Shown: positions 12,390-22,262 of the stretch, piece after piece
Position numbering within the stretch: the stretch's first letter is position 1
Layout of the letters: each line of letters begins with the position of its first letter
Assembly (NCBI RefSeq): GCF_037042905.1
Contig: NC_087253.1
Span: 10,397,001-10,461,000 of the forward strand
Reading direction: 5' to 3'
Origin: Lytechinus pictus
Lineage: Eukaryota > Echinodermata > Echinoidea > Temnopleuroida > Toxopneustidae
Length of the DNA stretch: 64,000 nt
Translations under genes and position numbers: made by a program
The notes under the pieces: generated by a model
The model's input: only the letters and a program-made list of their open reading frames with translations
The model's database searches: none
What the model was told of the DNA's origin: nothing

Positions 12390-13530
12390 CTGTGGTACAA
12401 ACAGGGCTTCCATACAAGTACTGAAGGAAACTAATTTTTTCATGTACTGTACCACAGAAAATACACCAGTAGCGTCTGTGATACAGTTTCAGTCATATTT
12501 CTGGGGTGGCTGCATGAGAAGTACCGCAGGAAATTTTGAAAGTATAGCACTGGGGTTGCCATAGAATTTTAGAAGTGCCTATATTGAGTCCTGCAGGAAA
12601 TTTCAAAATTTTCATTTACCACAGAAGTATCACAGGGTTTTCATAGAAGTGTCTTTAATAGGATCGAGTACTGCAGGAAATTTCAAAATGTTCATGTACC
12701 ACAGAAGTATCACAGGGTTTCCATAGAAGTGCTTAGTAATAGGAGTACTGCAGGAAATTTAAAAAATGTTCATATACAACAGAAGTATCGCAGGGTTGTC
12801 ATAGGAGTACTGCAGGATATTTTAGAATTTTCATGTACAACAGAAGTACGACATAACTATCACAGAGTGATATTGTATACAGTTATGTACAACAGAAGTA
12901 TTACACAGGTACGACAGAGTACCATTAAGGTATTGCATGAAATTTTCATATTTTTATGTACCACAGAAGTAGAACTATCACAGAGTGATACCACAGGAGT
13001 CCTGTAGTAATTCCTTATACAGTTTTGTACAACAGAAGTATCACACAGGTACGACAGAGTACCATTAAGGTATTGCATGAAATTTTCATATTTTTATGTA
13101 CCACAGAAGTATGACAGAACTATCACAGAGTGATACCACAGAAGTCCTGTTGTAATTCTATATACAGTTTTGTACAACAGCAGTATCACACAGGTACGAC
13201 AGAGTACCATTAAGGTATTGCATGAAATTTTCATATTTTCCTGTACCACAGAAGTATGACAGAACTATCACAGAGTGATACCACAGAAGTCCTGTTGTAA
13301 TTCTATATACAGTTTTGTACAACAGAAGTATCACACAGGTACGACAGAGTACCATTAAGGTATTGCAGGAAATTTTCATATTTTCCTGTACCACAGAAGT
13401 ATGACAGAACTATCACAGAGTGATACCACAGAAGTCCTGTGGTAATTCTGAGGTACCGTCGTGTATGACAGAAGTATCACACAGGTACAACAGAGTACCA
13501 CTAAAGTACTGCAGGAATTTTTTGTAAGGG
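12390..13530. repeat. GTACC/ACAGAAGTATCACA satellite-like array (right copy), about 145-bp period
   Basis: At least four tandem units of about 140-146 bp begin with TGTACAACAGAAGTATCACA at 12886, 13026, 13171 and 13316, with a diverged one at 13462. Each unit contains ACGACAGAGTACCATTAAGG. Upstream (12500-12880) are looser units with CTGCAGGAAATTT. The block ends in GCAGGAATTTTTTGTAAGGG, the inverse of the left boundary of the array at 1654. Confidence 0.8.
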
Positions 13531-14283
13531 CAATAATCCCGTCAAAAAAATCAGCGGAGTTGTACGAGCCATTTTCTTTTTTTTAGGAAGAGCGCCCTCA
13601 AAGTTAGAAGAAATGCGAAATGTGCCAAGTTCAAGGTCACAGATCACCCTTCGTCCCATCTAGGAATGCCATCAAATTTTATTTATTAATAGGTCTAGAC
13701 TACTTGACATTTACCTATCAGGGGTTAGGCCTACCAAAGAAATTTTGCTACCCCTTCAAAAATTAACTTGGACAGTGTCAGGTAGGTTCTAGTGCACCAA
13801 AAAACATACTCAGTGAAAGCACTAAGCATTTACGAGTCTCACTCAACGTCATTAATCGACACCATTAGTCAAGGACGGAAGAATGGCAGTTTCTTAACTA
13901 TGGATTAAATTTAGGCTAGCTGTTGATTGTTCTTGCAAGAGCAAGAAAAACTCAATTTGATTGAGAGGAATGTTGTGGCAGAGTTTACACGAGGGCCGAG
14001 TTCTGCCCATTGTACGGTACTAGATAGTACTAGGCCTAGCCTACATACAGCGCTTCGCAAAATCTAGCGTTGCACCGACTCTTTGACTTTGCTGCATGCA
14101 CCGCTCACACTGCAATTGCAAATGCAATGCACTGTCGATCCCACTCAGTCTGATCATTCCACAAACTTACCTCGTTCTGTAGCAAAAGCAAGCTTACTTA
14201 ATTCCCTTTTCGACCCACACTAAGATCTATCACAATCTATATTACACTTTCTTTAGTTTAACAAAATACACAATCACACTTAC
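13531..14283. other. 5' part of the SAM/zinc-finger intron
   Basis: Unique-looking sequence following the donor of exon 1. No gene, element boundary or RNA was recognised. Confidence 0.4.
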
Positions 14284-14347
14284 CCTCAAAATTGCTGATG
14301 GCTGACTCGAATCCCCATTCGCGCAGCCTTTCCTTTACACGCTCCAT
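14284..14347 (-). CDS. SAM-domain / C2H2 zinc-finger protein, exon 1 (start codon exon)
   Basis: The minus strand carries ATGGAGCGTG in a good Kozak setting (AAAATGG). The frame stays open for 21 codons (MERVKERLREWGFESAISNF plus E) to a consensus donor, G|GTAAGT, ending in phase 1. The next exon that completes the fold is at 555-1, so the intron is about 13.7 kb and splits the SAM domain after its first helices. The Met was chosen as the first one in front of the SAM fold; no in-frame stop was seen in the roughly 90 bases upstream, so a longer 5' end cannot be excluded. The upstream sequence carries an E2F-type site and an E-box, consistent with a promoter. A further candidate exon inside the intron (6845-6965) keeps phase but would interrupt the SAM domain, so it is not included. 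Confidence 0.78.
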
Positions 14348-14403
14348 TTTGGATATAAAAAGTTTGACAAAACTTTTATGACTGCTGATAGGCTGTCTCA
14401 AGT

Positions 14404-14457
14404 CACGTGGTAAATTTATGTACACAGCTGTTGTGAACGGGAGCGCTTTGGCGGGAA
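14404..14457 (-). promoter_or_regulatory. E-box (CACGTG) and E2F-type site (TTTGGCGGGAA) upstream of the SAM/zinc-finger gene
   Basis: CACGTG lies at 14404-14409 and TTTGGCGGGAA, a full match to the E2F consensus TTTSSCGSGAA, at 14447-14457. Both are 60-110 bases upstream of the minus-strand start codon at 14347. E2F sites at this distance are typical of cell-cycle-regulated promoters. That this is the promoter is inferred from position only. Confidence 0.45.
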
Positions 14458-14754
14458 TTTACGTGATCTCGTAACCTCATATTGAAGAAAACTCATTACG
14501 CAACCCATATCTAACGCAACTCGGGTACGATTACGCATGGTTGTGAAAAAAAAATACACAACTGATCTTACACAGCACTAATTTTACGCAGCGGTCTAAC
14601 AGTGTAGGGAGGGGGCGGAAATTTGTTTCAGCTATTTTTTCCCCGATCGGCAGCTCGAAGATGATTTGTGTTTGTTTATTTAAAGGGGTAGTCCTCATTA
14701 GTCACTTCTTAGCTTTATTCTTATAAATTCATATATAAAACATAATCCTTATTT

Positions 14755-16110
14755 ATATGATGCGAGCGCGAAGCGCGAGCTAATTTTTTGGAAATTTTAT
14801 GTATTTTTTCCTAAAATTTGAACATTCTGGGCAATGTTTGTTATCCTGAAAAAAATGTGTATGCAACTTAATAATTACTACGAACGCAAAGCGCGAGTAG
14901 AAATGAACTGGTGGAAAAGGTACCTGTTAAAGATTGCGTGCAATTAGCTTTTAACAATCAAATAATGCGAGCGCGAAGCGCGAGCTGATTTTTTTTTTCA
15001 TTTTCACCTAAAGAATGGAAATTCTAAGCACTTTTTGTAACTCAAGCAGAATAGGTAATTTCGAAAAAATAAATGTTTTGTAAATCATGAAAAGGATGAG
15101 TAATAGGGGGTCTTCCTACATTAATAATGCGAGCACAAAGCGCGAGCAGAAAAATTTTGATATTGTGATCTGAAACTGGATAATGATTTAAACAGAGAAC
15201 AAGTTGAGTATTTGAATAAACATGCGCGCGCGTGTTTCATATTTAGACCTAGAATCTAGGCATTCTAAATACATCTTTAATCATGAAAATCATGAAACTT
15301 TGATATTCCGATCTGAAAAAAGAGTCAATTACAGCTTTATATTTCAAGCACTTTGTAGGAAAATTGTAAGATGGATAAGGATCGCACTTAAAAAAAGATC
15401 TAAAATTTTAATTATTATTACTTTGAGTTTTGACATAGGACTGGGACATCCTTACGACATGTCATGAAAATGATGACTATTTTCCTATTCCTCTTGCTAA
15501 GCGCGAGATGAAACTAAAGGGACAATTTAATTTTAATATCATATTTATTAATGCCTAATGAGGGCGCGAAATCTGATGATATTATGGCATAAAAACTGGA
15601 CATTTTATTTTGTAATTATGAATAGGATGTATCAGGTAATATATTTTTAACCATTAATGCGAGCGCAAATCGCGAGCTAAATTTTTTGATAAACTGTCAT
15701 GAAAAGGGGATTTTAAGTAGTTTGTTGTATAATCAATATTTAAACATACATAACTCGCCAATCAAAATGCCAGCGTGCAGCGCTAGCTGATACGTCTTGA
15801 CAATCAGACCTGAAAAAGGATATTTTGAAAACTTTATGGAATACACGAAAATAATAGGTACCTGATAAATCAAAATTTGCGAGCACGCGCAGCGCAAGCA
15901 GCAAATGTTGATAAAATTATTCAGACCATAAAACTAACATTTTTACAGAGCACTTTTTAAAAATCTATTTGTAAATCACACAAAATAATGAAAGTTCGAT
16001 TTCCGAGGTGAAATATGTTTTGTATATTGACTTCCAAACTTGATATTTGAGCTCCATATTGAACAAGATATGTAAATCACCTAACAGGCAATGCGAGGGC
16101 GAAGCGCGAG
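14755..16110. repeat. Degenerate tandem array with GCGAGCGCGAAGCGCGAGC core
   Basis: The CG-rich core AATGCGAGCGCGAAGCGCGA, or decayed forms of it, recurs about ten times (about 14760, 14880, 14966, 15126, 15498, 15556, 15657, 15770, 15878, 16090). Each is separated by 80-250 bases of AT-rich sequence often containing TTTTGATAAA and CTGAAAA words. Inverse-orientation remnants occur at 17205 and 17448. Function unknown. Confidence 0.65.
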
Positions 16111-17056
16111 CGAAAATTATATATAGTGGCACGAAAGATTATTTTTATTTTCCAAGTCTTCCCCTCATCTTATTTTATGCACTCGTCGTCGTTCTCTTCT
16201 TTTTCTCCTCTCTTTTCCCTCCTTTTTTCCTTTTTCCTTCTTTCTTTCCCGTTTTTTCTTTTTTTGCTCCGCCAATAGAGGGAGGGGGGGGGGGCTCGGC
16301 CCCCTGGATCCGCCTATATGGGGACAAGGGGCGGGAAAATTTGACAAGCAAAACAAAAGGTTATCATCCCAAAAGTACGGTCATCTCGTCCCAAAATACA
16401 TGTTTTATTTCGATTTAGAATGATATATTTCTTACCATCATAAAAGACAAAAATAGTAGGGGGGACATTTGATATTGTGTCCCCCCTACTATTTTGAGTA
16501 GGGGGGACACGTCCCCCCTGTCCCCCCAGGGATTTCCGCCCATGAGTAGGAGTAAAACTTTGTTTCACAGGACAATGAAGGGGAGAAAATTAGAATATTT
16601 CATATTTCATAATTATAATAAATTGCAAAAGAAGTAGTGAGCGAATGACGTCATCATTCATTTGCATACCGACCAGGATGTGCATTACTGTTTTGTGAAA
16701 TGAGGCGAAACTTAAAAGTGTCATAACTTTTTTATTTTACATTCGATTTTGATAAACAAAAAAATCAGTGATTATGCTTGTAGGAATTTTATCTTTTTAT
16801 TCAAGTAAAGGTTTTGTTTGGGGGGGACTTTTTATAAGTGTATGACAATACATGGCGAATATTTTACGTGAAAGAGCAAAGGCTAGATAATAATAATCAA
16901 AATTTTCCTTTTTAAAGGTACCAAGCCTTTTAGCCAGGATTTTTACGGGGAGGGGGGGGGGTATCTGAATGATAAAAAATTGACCTTCTGATCCAGGTTT
17001 TGCCAATAGGAGGGCCGGAAATATTTTCATCCATACTAATTTTCCCGATCGGCAGC

Positions 17057-17800
17057 CAGGGGCGGCGGAACCCGCGGGGGGGGGGGGGCAATTCCCCGTA
17101 GTAAAAAAAAATCCCCTTTTTCACAGGAAAGTGCCTTTTTCAAAATGAAATACCCTTTTTGAAGTAAAACATAATGCATTTTAGAATAGATAATCACAAA
17201 ATTTTTGGCTTACGCTTCGCATCAATTATTTTGTAATTTCTATAGGTGGTCATTCTGTTCTTGGTTACAATTTGCTGATCAGAATGTCCAGTTTTCAGGG
17301 TGGAATATCAAAGGCTCGCATCATTTATTGCTTAATATAGGCCTACTCATTTTGTGCTTAGAATGTCCAGTTTTCATGTTGGAATATTACATATTTTTTT
17401 CCTTATTCGGGTCACCTTTTCTGGTCATGCATGCAGTATTTCATCTCGCGCTTCGCCTCTCGCGTCAATTCTTCAGTTTGATACACATTTCTTTTATCAT
17501 GGGCGGATCCACGATTTTCCAAGGGGGGAGGGGCACAAAAATTTAGTTTCACAACTCAAATTTGAAAAAAAATTCCATACCGCTCGCTCGCGGAAAAGAT
17601 AAAGCCAAATATATATAAGCCTATCTTATAAAAAAAAAATCACTTCAAAAATGCTTTGCTCAACTTAATTACTACAAAACACACAACTAATTCAAGCAGA
17701 TGATAATCTCATGGTGAAATATCCGTTTGCATTATAAATGCCCCCTTTTTGGCTTTGCCAAAAAAAAAATAACCCACGAAATTATGTTCCGTCGCCCCTG
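17057..17800. mobile_element. hAT-type MITE, CAGGGGCG ends
   Basis: Ends are CAGGGGCGGCGGAAC and, inverted, CAGGGGCGACGGAAC (14 of 15). Flanks are TCGGCAGC (17049-17056) and TCGGCATC (17801-17808), an 8-bp duplication with one mismatch. The interior contains a poly-G run at the left end and an inner GGGCGGATCCACGA segment near 17500, probably another element nested inside. Confidence 0.75.
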
Positions 17801-18429
17801 TCGGCATCTTAAAGCTAACTAAAGACTGATTATTTTTAATGTAGGCCTATACATTTTTATCTATTTTAGAATAAGGAAACTTTTAAATCATAAGAGCATA
17901 AGCTCAATTTTTTGATATCATAAAAATATTTTAATTTTAAAAACTTTATTTTCCGCCTGATATAGCTCAAAATTTCTTCCATCTACTTGTGATTGTTTTT
18001 TTACCTCTCTTTTTTCGGTTGGATTCCCCCTGAGTGCCTATATATTTCGAATCCGAACTCGGACTTCCAAGGTGATGTCGGGCGCCTGTTCATTAGACCA
18101 CTCTTCCACGGGTACCAGCCATAAATTTGATTTCATGAAATCACAGCCGCAATAAAACAATTGAAATAATATTCATTTTCTTCCAATCATTTCCAAACAC
18201 TTTACAAAAAATGTACAAGATATATCAGTGGCCTATAAGTAATGAGCCCCCAAAACATGAGGGGACCATGATGTACGTGGGGGTAAAGGGCCATATTTTT
18301 CCAATTTAAAGCATAACTTTCTTTATTACAAAAATCGAATTTTGTGATAAAGTTTGATATACTTGTATAAAAAAAATATCATATTTCACTATTTACCCTT
18401 TCTTTTCTTTCTTTTGTTCCCCCCTTTTT

Positions 18430-19015
18430 TTTGAGGGGGGGGGGGGGGGGGGATAAAACCAAGCCCCGGCCGGCCCAATCTGTATACTCCGGTGGGATAT
18501 ACATAGAAGTACTTTGCTGTATACAAACTCAGGGAGAAGCCAAGAACAAAAGGAAAAGACCTGGTGATGGCTTCGCCTGAACATACAAAAATTAAATTGA
18601 TTGATTGATTGATTACTTCAAATTGATTTAGATTATATATAAGAGTCTCTAACTATAGGCCTATATCGGGAGCTGTGATGTGAGCACTAATGGGTGTTTT
18701 AGGGGATGATCGACTGACACATATTTTGATCTCTGTGATCGAGGCTTTTATTTTTATTTTAGGGAGGGGGAGGGTCGAAGGGGGGGGGGGGGGTCAGTGG
18801 CGTGACTAGTCCAATTAAATAATGGGGCCAGACATGGCGCAAAGGGCAAACATTTTTCTGAAAAAGAAAGAATATAAGAGCGAGCCAACATTTTGTGATA
18901 GATTTTGTTGTGATATTAGAAAAAAAAATGTATTATTTAACCTTGTTTCTAATTTTCTCCTTCATTTGTCGTGAAACTTGGGGGGGGGGGGGTGGCAGGG
19001 GTCGGGCTATATCCC
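18430..19015. repeat. Poly-G rich MITE remnants
   Basis: Runs of 9-18 G occur near 18436, 18781 and 18980. GTCAGTGGCGTGACTAGTCC at about 18793 resembles the ends of GTGGCG-type MITEs, but no matching right end was found. Confidence 0.45.
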
Positions 19016-19082
19016 CTGCATTTTATGTTACCTTTATTTCTACATGTAGACTAGATTAGATTAGATACTACGAACATGTACT

Positions 19083-19351
19083 CAGGCGCGGATCCAGGGG
19101 GGGGGGGGGCACAGGGGGCACGTGCCCCCTTTCAATAAAGCAAAATTAAAATTTGTAATAAAAATGCCATTAAAACAGAGGTGTGCCCCCTTTTTTCGAA
19201 ATTAAAGCCTTTTTTTTTGCTTTTCAAATATTCTCGGGTACGAAATATCCTTAACTTTTGGTTGAAAACCTCTCTTTTTGGGGCTTGTCAAAACTTTCCT
19301 CCGAAAAATTTGGCCCCCCCCCCCTTTTGGAAAATCCTGGATCTGCCCCTG
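19083..19351. mobile_element. hAT-type MITE with perfect 8-bp target duplication
   Basis: The 269-bp element has CAGGCGCGGATCCAGG at the left and the inverse of CAGGGGCAGATCCAGG at the right. It is flanked by identical CATGTACT copies (19075-19082 and 19352-19359). Poly-G/C tracts sit just inside both ends. Confidence 0.85.
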
Positions 19352-20734
19352 CATGTACTAAATTAGATCAACAATGCAGGGAAAGCCAAAAAAAAACAAA
19401 AAAAAACAAGCAAGTCTTTGAAAGATGATTGAGTCAGAGTGGCGGGTGGGGGGGGGGGTGGCTTTTCTTGTCTAGACGATGACAAGTCCCCGCCCTCGCC
19501 TCACTGTGAGTCGATAAGAATGTTCTACTATCTTCAAGTAATAGCATTGTTCCATGCATACGAAATCAAAGGTGGAAATAGTGCACCAGTCTCAGAGCCG
19601 AATGTATGATGGGATACATGTAAGTTAAATGGTGAAAATGGCGACGCTCTGTGCGATCTAAATATCTCAGCTTTATTACCTTTACAATGGAATCAAATTG
19701 AATTTCATCGTTTGGAGATGGGTAATTATGAGCTTAAATCATTCATTTTGGGAATATGGTAAACTTAAAGAATCTATGATCTATTAATCTTGATATTTTG
19801 ACGTTCCTTGTGTTAGCGCGAGCCTGACGCCGGGCCCGAGGCCGAGCGCGAACAGACCGGCCAGACGCCGGGCGAATTCCGGGTTTGAAATTTGACTTTG
19901 AATGAAGACAGAAGAGGGTAGGGGGACGGGATCGGGAGGTGCATGGCCATGGGGCCTGTCTGAGAACCTAAACAAACAATTTGTGATCAAACATAAACAT
20001 GATAAATTTCTTCTAAATTCCACTAGGGCCTATAATTTATAAATTAAGTGTTGATAATGTTCCTTAGTCATTGGTTAGTTAGGGCTTAGAAAAAAAAATA
20101 CCGGTAGGGCCTATAAAAATCTCTTTCTTAACATGTTGAAAATAAAAATTTGAGAGAAAAAAATATTTTGTCGATCTGTGTGTGTTGACTTTTGGAATTA
20201 GGCCTAGGCCCTAGGAATCCAATTTAGAAAAAGCCTTGTTTGCGGTAAGTCATTTTCAATTTCAGATTGCTCCATGTCTGTCATGTCTGTGAATAGGAAT
20301 ATGAAAAAGGGGAGGAAAATGAAGAAAAACCGTTAAAGAAGAAGAGGAAGAGGCTGATGATGTTGAAGACTGAACGAATGATGAGGAGCAGGATCAGGAA
20401 GTGGACGAAGAGGACAAAGTTGAGAAGGAAAAACAGAAGAAGAAAAATGTATATCCTAGACTCTAGAGTCTAGACTGATTAATCTGCTGTTTCGGTACCT
20501 CAGGTGATGGTTTCCTGGTTACGAGAAGATCCTTGTTAGGTCTACTTCAACAATACACGTACACGAACCATCGCATCAGTGCTTATCCATAGGCCATATA
20601 GATTGTCCACACAGATGTGATTTTTTGGGGGACTATAACTATAATTGATGAAAAAACATGACCTTACCAAGAATCTATAACATGTAATCCAGTATTTGGA
20701 CACTTTCTGAAAATCTGTAATTTAAAGCCCACAC
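19352..20734. other. Intergenic stretch upstream of PHRF1 with a CG-rich patch
   Basis: A CG-rich segment lies at about 19800-19960 and AAAATGGCGACGCTC at about 19636. The non-coding first exon and promoter of PHRF1 must lie upstream of 22098 and could be here, but no splice donor or promoter could be assigned. Confidence 0.3.
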
Positions 20735-20898
20735 CAGGGCTCCGTAACACAAATATTTAAGCGATCAATCGCTAAATGAACTGACCAATCTATATCAATG
20801 TTACACGCACATTTGGGTTAAATTACTGACCAGGGACCAATCAGTGCAGTTCTTTCATATTTGCAATCCATCGCAATCCTTTGTGTTACGGAGCCCTG
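20735..20898. mobile_element. MITE with CAGGGCTCCGTAACACA inverted ends
   Basis: The 17-bp left end is repeated perfectly inverted at the right end (TGTGTTACGGAGCCCTG). A diverged relative starting CAGGGTCCCGTAACGCAAAG lies near 48341. No clear target duplication. Confidence 0.75.
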
Positions 20899-21040
20899 TA
20901 TCTTTGCATCTTATGAATTCATGATCCGAAAACATTGCTTTTGCAATCGCAAGTATCATTGCGGCACCCGCCGGCTACGCATTCTTGCGGAAACTATTTT
21001 TTTCGAATCTGTGGTGAATATATGACGTGCGGAGATTAGG

Positions 21041-21358
21041 TGGTAGTAGGCGTGACACTTAACTACAGCGTCTTTACCTTCCATCCAGTACAGACTACGC
21101 AGAGGTGACATGATACAGGCCTTTAAAATAATCCATGGGATTGATGTGAATAGAGACCTATTATTCACATCAGCCACCACTCAAGCAACGCGTGGCCATC
21201 CATTGAAGCTATTTTTGAAAAGGAGTAGACTAAGTGTAAGACAAAACACCTTCAGTGTTAGAGTGATAAATGACTGGAATTCTTTGCCCACTGAGGTTGG
21301 CACAGCACCAACAATCAATGGCTTCAAGACAAAGCTAGAAGACAAGTTCTAGTCTGCA
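21041..21358 (+). mobile_element. Non-LTR retrotransposon fragment (reverse transcriptase C-terminus)
   Basis: The plus-strand frame encodes SLPSIQYRLRRGDMIQAFKI, then NRDLLFT, ATRGHPLKLF, SVRQNTFSVRVINDWNSLP and a C-terminal FKTKLEDKF. The RRGDMIQ...F(S)VRVINDWNSLP pattern is characteristic of the C-terminus of CR1/L2-like LINE polymerases. Only the last 100 codons or so remain. It lies 5' of the first PHRF1 coding exon. Confidence 0.8.
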
Positions 21359-21890
21359 TGGCATTATGTTCATGCATGGGAATAGTGCCTTTTCCTTACA
21401 TTGGCACAGCACATAGCACAAGTAGCAGAGTCTCAGTTTCGAATTTATCCAAGGTAGGAAGACAACAAGATAGACCTGGAAACTTGACTACAGGAACAAC
21501 AGTATTTTTCCAGTAGATGCGGTATAAAGGTATAGATCTATAGGGAAATGGGTGAGCTGCCTCACCCTCTTCGATTACTGCTAACTACTGCTGCTCCCAC
21601 TTTTGATGGGAAAAAGAAAACTTGTGAATGAAAATCAACTTAATACGGAAGATGTTGATCATCGTGGTAGTATGGAATCGGTATTAAAGGAAATAATCTG
21701 TTGTCTCACGATGTGGCAAACTGAAATTAACTTATGAATATACAGTAATCATCTCACCATTTTCTCGAAAGATGTGATTTAAAATACAAAAATTTTATTC
21801 CAGACAAGGTTCACTTCGTCACTTCATCAGTTAGAGAAATTCTTCACACTTGGATGGTCCTTTGATTAATATTGAGATAGTTTCATAAAG

Positions 21891-22039
21891 CTGTTTGTAA
21901 GTTAAGAGCGACTTTAAGAACGACCGGTGATCCTTTCTTGCGATAAGTGGTATATTGAATCGGCGATGGTTTAGCGCATAAAAAAGGATCACCAGTCGTT
22001 CTAAAAGGCGCTCTTAACTTACGAAACAGCTTTATGAAA
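21891..22039. mobile_element. Hairpin MITE, TTTCATAAAGCTGTTTGTAA ends
   Basis: Left arm TTTCATAAAGCTGTTTGTAA continues into AAGAACGACCGGTGATCC. The right arm is its inverse, GGATCACCAGTCGTTCT ending CAGCTTTATGAAA. A related copy is at 53262-53400. It ends 58 bases before the acceptor of the first PHRF1 coding exon. Confidence 0.78.
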
Positions 22040-22108
22040 CGGCCCCCTGGGATATGACTTAAACATGTCTTTTTTTGTCCTACTTATCTCTTTCCAGAAT
22101 TGTAAGGA

Positions 22109-22262
22109 ATGGCGGAGAATTTGAGAGGAGGTGGTCCCTTTGCCCTGTGTTCCCTTCATTCTGCTGCAGTTGAAACACGTGCTAATTCAGATCCCGTATT
22201 GGGTGCAAACCAGAGTCCTATTCTTGCCAGGCCTTTAAAGTTGGATGCTGCAAAGATGGAAA
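22109..22262 (+). CDS. PHRF1: PHRF1 exon with start codon
   Basis: The acceptor TTTCCAG ends at 22097. Eleven untranslated bases precede ATGGCGGAG, and 51 codons plus one base lead to the donor A|GTAAGT. Since the exon begins with an acceptor, at least one non-coding exon lies upstream. The N-terminus is neutral ([11 protein letters not shown]) and has no recognised domain. Confidence 0.88.

Noticed and set aside
20300..20460. GAAGAAGAGGAAGAGG stretch upstream of PHRF1 resembling an acidic exon
   Set aside because: Stops occur in the acidic frame and no acceptor/donor pair in phase was found.
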